Positions 59,396 through 62,000 of a DNA stretch of 62,000 nucleotides are shown one piece after another. Within the stretch, counting starts at the first letter, position 1, and each line of letters starts with the position of its first letter. The position numbers and the translations under genes are program-made. Below the pieces are notes generated by a model. It worked only from the letters and a program-made list of their open reading frames with translations, was not told the origin of the DNA and did no database searches. Source of the stretch: Tubiluchus corallicola (Eukaryota; Priapulida; Priapulimorpha; Priapulimorphida; Tubiluchidae); assembly GCA_030141605.1 (NCBI GenBank), contig JAQGDQ010000136.1, forward strand, positions 1 through 62,000, in the 5' to 3' direction.

Positions 59396-60387
59396 TTTTC
59401 TGTTTCTTCTTAATCTTTTACATGTATATAAACGTGAGATACTCGACTCACGTGTTACCGTTTTTAGTTACTTCAAAATAAAATCATGTACAAGAACTTT
59501 TTGGTATTTTTTACTTTAAAGCACTCCGAACTAAACCAAATTCTATGCCAAGGCTTTTAAAAAATTACTTAGACTCTTAGATACAGCTGCAGTAAACAAG
59601 GGGCTATGAACTGTATTACCTCAAATTCCACTGTAGCAATTGTGATTGATGGTGAATCATGGCAAAGTGACAGTGGCCTTTGGATCTGATTTCGAAATAG
59701 AATCTTATTGCATTTTGTATAACCTCTGCATTTGATAGTTTATCGAGAACGCTAGTGACCGCTAATCAAACAAATGATGACCGCAACGAGTTAATTAAAT
59801 GAACTGTGCCCAGCGCTACTATATTATTAAACTAATTTACTAACATGCTGGCAACAAGTAGCGGTTATAGTAAGCATTGCAACGACTAACGTTCATTAAA
59901 TTTTGAATCCGGTAAATTTTCAAACCGTCTAGGCGGTTAATTACGCTTCGCTTCAACAACCTGCGATTATGAGCAACAGCTGATTTGTTGTGTTTGTAAC
60001 TCGATAATGATGAATCAAGAACGCCTTTTTGCAGTAAATGACGCAGACGACAAGGCAGGCAGACGTCAATTATCATTACATCTACAGCAAAAGTCAAATT
60101 AAAAACTCTAACAAAATACAACGTTATGTATTCTCTCTAATTTAAAAGATCGCCCAGTTTCATGAATTTATAAACGCTACTGAGAAACCATTGTCACAGC
60201 TTTGTTAACGATGAGAGAGCTTTGCTGACAGCAAAATGTTTAAGCTAATATCAGTTTTGTATGCAACTGACAACTCACAATGAGAAAAGAGTTTGCAACA
60301 AGTTATTCCAGTCATTTAGTCTTCCTTGATTATGGCGCTAAAGTCAAGAATAAACGATCCTTGGTAGAAACGGCACAGGAAAAAAAA
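59396..60387. other. Non-coding stretch
   Basis: No gene is supported. A minus-strand open stretch (59840-60121) contains a dibasic-like LLKRSV and two Cys residues but has no ATG at its start. Confidence 0.4.
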
Positions 60388-60747
60388 TGAAAATTATAAC
60401 CTTGACCTCATGAACATTTTTTTAATTCTGAATGTAGGCAAAAATGACACAGGTAACAATGGTTCAGTAAAATAGCACAGGAAATAATGCCACAAGTGGA
60501 AAAGTAGGTAAAATTGGCACGGTGAAAATAGCACAGGAAAAATGGCACAGAAAAAATGGCAGGTGAAAAAGAATTTTTTCTCAAGTGCTTTTTTCCTGTA
60601 CCATTTTTACTGTGACATTTTTTCCTGTGCCATTTTCCTCCAGTGCCATTTTTTCCTTCTTTTCCACTTGTGTCATTTTTACCTGTGATATTTTTGCCTA
60701 CATTCAGAATAAACAAATGTTCATGAGGTCAAGGTTATATTTTTCAT
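60388..60747. mobile_element. Foldback hairpin element (MITE-like)
   Basis: A near-palindrome of about 360 bp. The outer arm ataaccttgacctcatgaac, followed by ctgaatgtaggcaaaaat, is mirrored at the right end as atttttgcctacattcag and gttcatgaggtcaaggttat. Toward the centre (about 60570) both arms consist of a degenerate repeat of about 14 bp (aaaaatggcacagg and variants). A single strand could fold into one long hairpin. This fits a foldback or MITE-type element; target-site duplication not determined. Confidence 0.85.
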
Positions 60748-62000
60748 AATTAATGAATGTGACTTTGCAACTTCTTTCTCGTTGGTTCATTGTTAATGTT
60801 TCTGATCATATATTTTAATCCAGTCACCTATGTACCCATTTGGTTTAGATTCTTTAGATCCAATAAATCGTACAAATGGGCTAGTTAAAATAAATTAAAT
60901 CTAAACAGAGGTGAATGCCAAAAACAAGCATATCGTGTGCCAATGAGAATAAAACCGAGTCGAGGTAAGTCTCAAAAAGTAAAATTTGATGATAGTCGAT
61001 TTTCCTGTCGGCCAATAAACCTTTTGTTTAATTATTTGTTGAGTGTTATTCAGCGATTGCAGTGATTTCAAATGAGTCAAAGGTTTTCTCATACCCAAAT
61101 TTTGCATGGCGACAAACCAATAACCACGAACATTTCGTGCAGTGTGTTTAAAAGCTGCTTATCAGTTTTAAATGTACAGGTGTCCACAAAAGATTTGGGA
61201 CAAACGATTTAATGACGTCGGATTTTAACACAAATGTTGCTCAACATCTGTTTTCATTTTTCTATGGCAACAAAACTATGTTATAAGATTCATTTTTTCG
61301 ACCGGATGTTCCTCATTTTCACCTTCTCAAACTTTTATACATATCTGCTAACAGCATGTTAATGAGTACCAAATTTATACGACTAGTATGTGCAATTCAC
61401 CCTATTTTTACTCACTACAAATTGTTATACACATTTTTAAAAATCCTCTGAAATGTGACTAGTATAACTGCTGAGTCACAGTTTCATAGATTCTGAGGGA
61501 ACATGAACCTTTTTTACCTTCGTCATTATGACGCAAGCAAGTAAAATCACAGTGTGAACACATCATTACAAACATCACGACTTGGGAATTTAGCGGTTGT
61601 AATGAAACTCCGTCAGCGAAATATTGCTGTTATTACGATTTTAATGATCACCACCCACAGAACAATGTCAAAATCAATGAGTTTCAGCTCACCCACTGTC
61701 ACAAAACATAAATGCGAGATGCAAAAAATGAAACGTAAAAGGCTAAGATAAAAAATAAAATTTATTAAAGAAAAACCAAAAACATACAGTAAAAACACTT
61801 CGTAACAACTATAGTAAGAAAGACAATACGCAAAAAATGTCTAAAATTTAACACGCGAACATCAAAATTTCAAAGGTATAAAATTGCAAGCGACGAAGAC
61901 CTGTAAACTTTTCTTCAGTTTTGAATGAAGCGTTTAGTGCCTGTTTTAACTTCTGGAAAAGACAGCCAATGTTAGATAAATAAATTTACATTTAAAAACA
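60748..62000. other. Non-coding stretch to window end
   Basis: AT-rich sequence without a supported gene. The ORFs at 60901-61107, 61554-61751 and 61613-61798 show no family features. Confidence 0.4.

Noticed and set aside
59840-60121. Minus-strand open stretch with a hydrophobic start and LLKRSV as a second neuropeptide or the missing signal exon
   Set aside because: It starts from TTG, has a stop close upstream and no in-frame ATG before the hydrophobic part, and no phase-1 donor.

Overview
This is a window of AT-rich, intron-bearing metazoan nuclear DNA. Spliced genes with GT-AG introns, non-LTR retrotransposon remnants, tRNA-derived SINEs and many microsatellites rule out a prokaryote, organelle or virus. 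The neuropeptide gene near 58 kb encodes repeated xFEFLG-KR units, which yield EFL-amide peptides of the TRH-type (EFLamide/EFLGamide) family. The short EFL-amide form, together with a secreted Gln/Pro/Tyr-rich, cuticle-like protein, points to an ecdysozoan invertebrate (arthropod or priapulid type). This taxonomic placement is inference.

Layout. 1-9.8 kb: an LRR transmembrane receptor gene (2536-5373) and a very recent, rearranged inverted duplication of its 5' half (B' at 5932-7655, A' at 8347-9836) that leaves a truncated antisense gene copy (5887-6606). 9.8-15.3 kb: degenerate repeats, a Harbinger transposase relic, and an element bounded by diverged inverted repeats of about 225-240 bp with a perfect 471-bp tandem duplication inside. 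16.2-17.6 kb: a 28-copy, 51-bp minisatellite open on both strands. 18.8-20.9 kb: a 5'-truncated CR1/L2/Jockey-type LINE with a 3' hairpin and an (ATT)n tail. 21-30 kb: mostly non-coding, with a purine tract, a CT tract, a compound TTA/TCA microsatellite, a dispersed repeat pair and one doubtful small secreted ORF. 30.6-34.8 kb: a two-coding-exon secreted protein gene. 36.5-51.5 kb: a complete ANKRD29 orthologue in ten coding exons with one ankyrin repeat per exon in the core; intron 2 carries a SINE and two LINE fragments. 57.9-58.5 kb, minus strand: the EFLamide precursor exon. 60.4-60.7 kb: a foldback hairpin.

The genes show no operon-like cooperation. They are independent loci: a cell-surface LRR receptor, a secreted matrix-like protein, a cytosolic ankyrin scaffold and a neuropeptide precursor. 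Strongest calls: the ANKRD29 gene model, the LRR receptor, the EFLamide precursor and the palindromic duplication. Non-coding 5' exons, the signal-peptide exon of the neuropeptide gene and exact transposon ends were not resolved.
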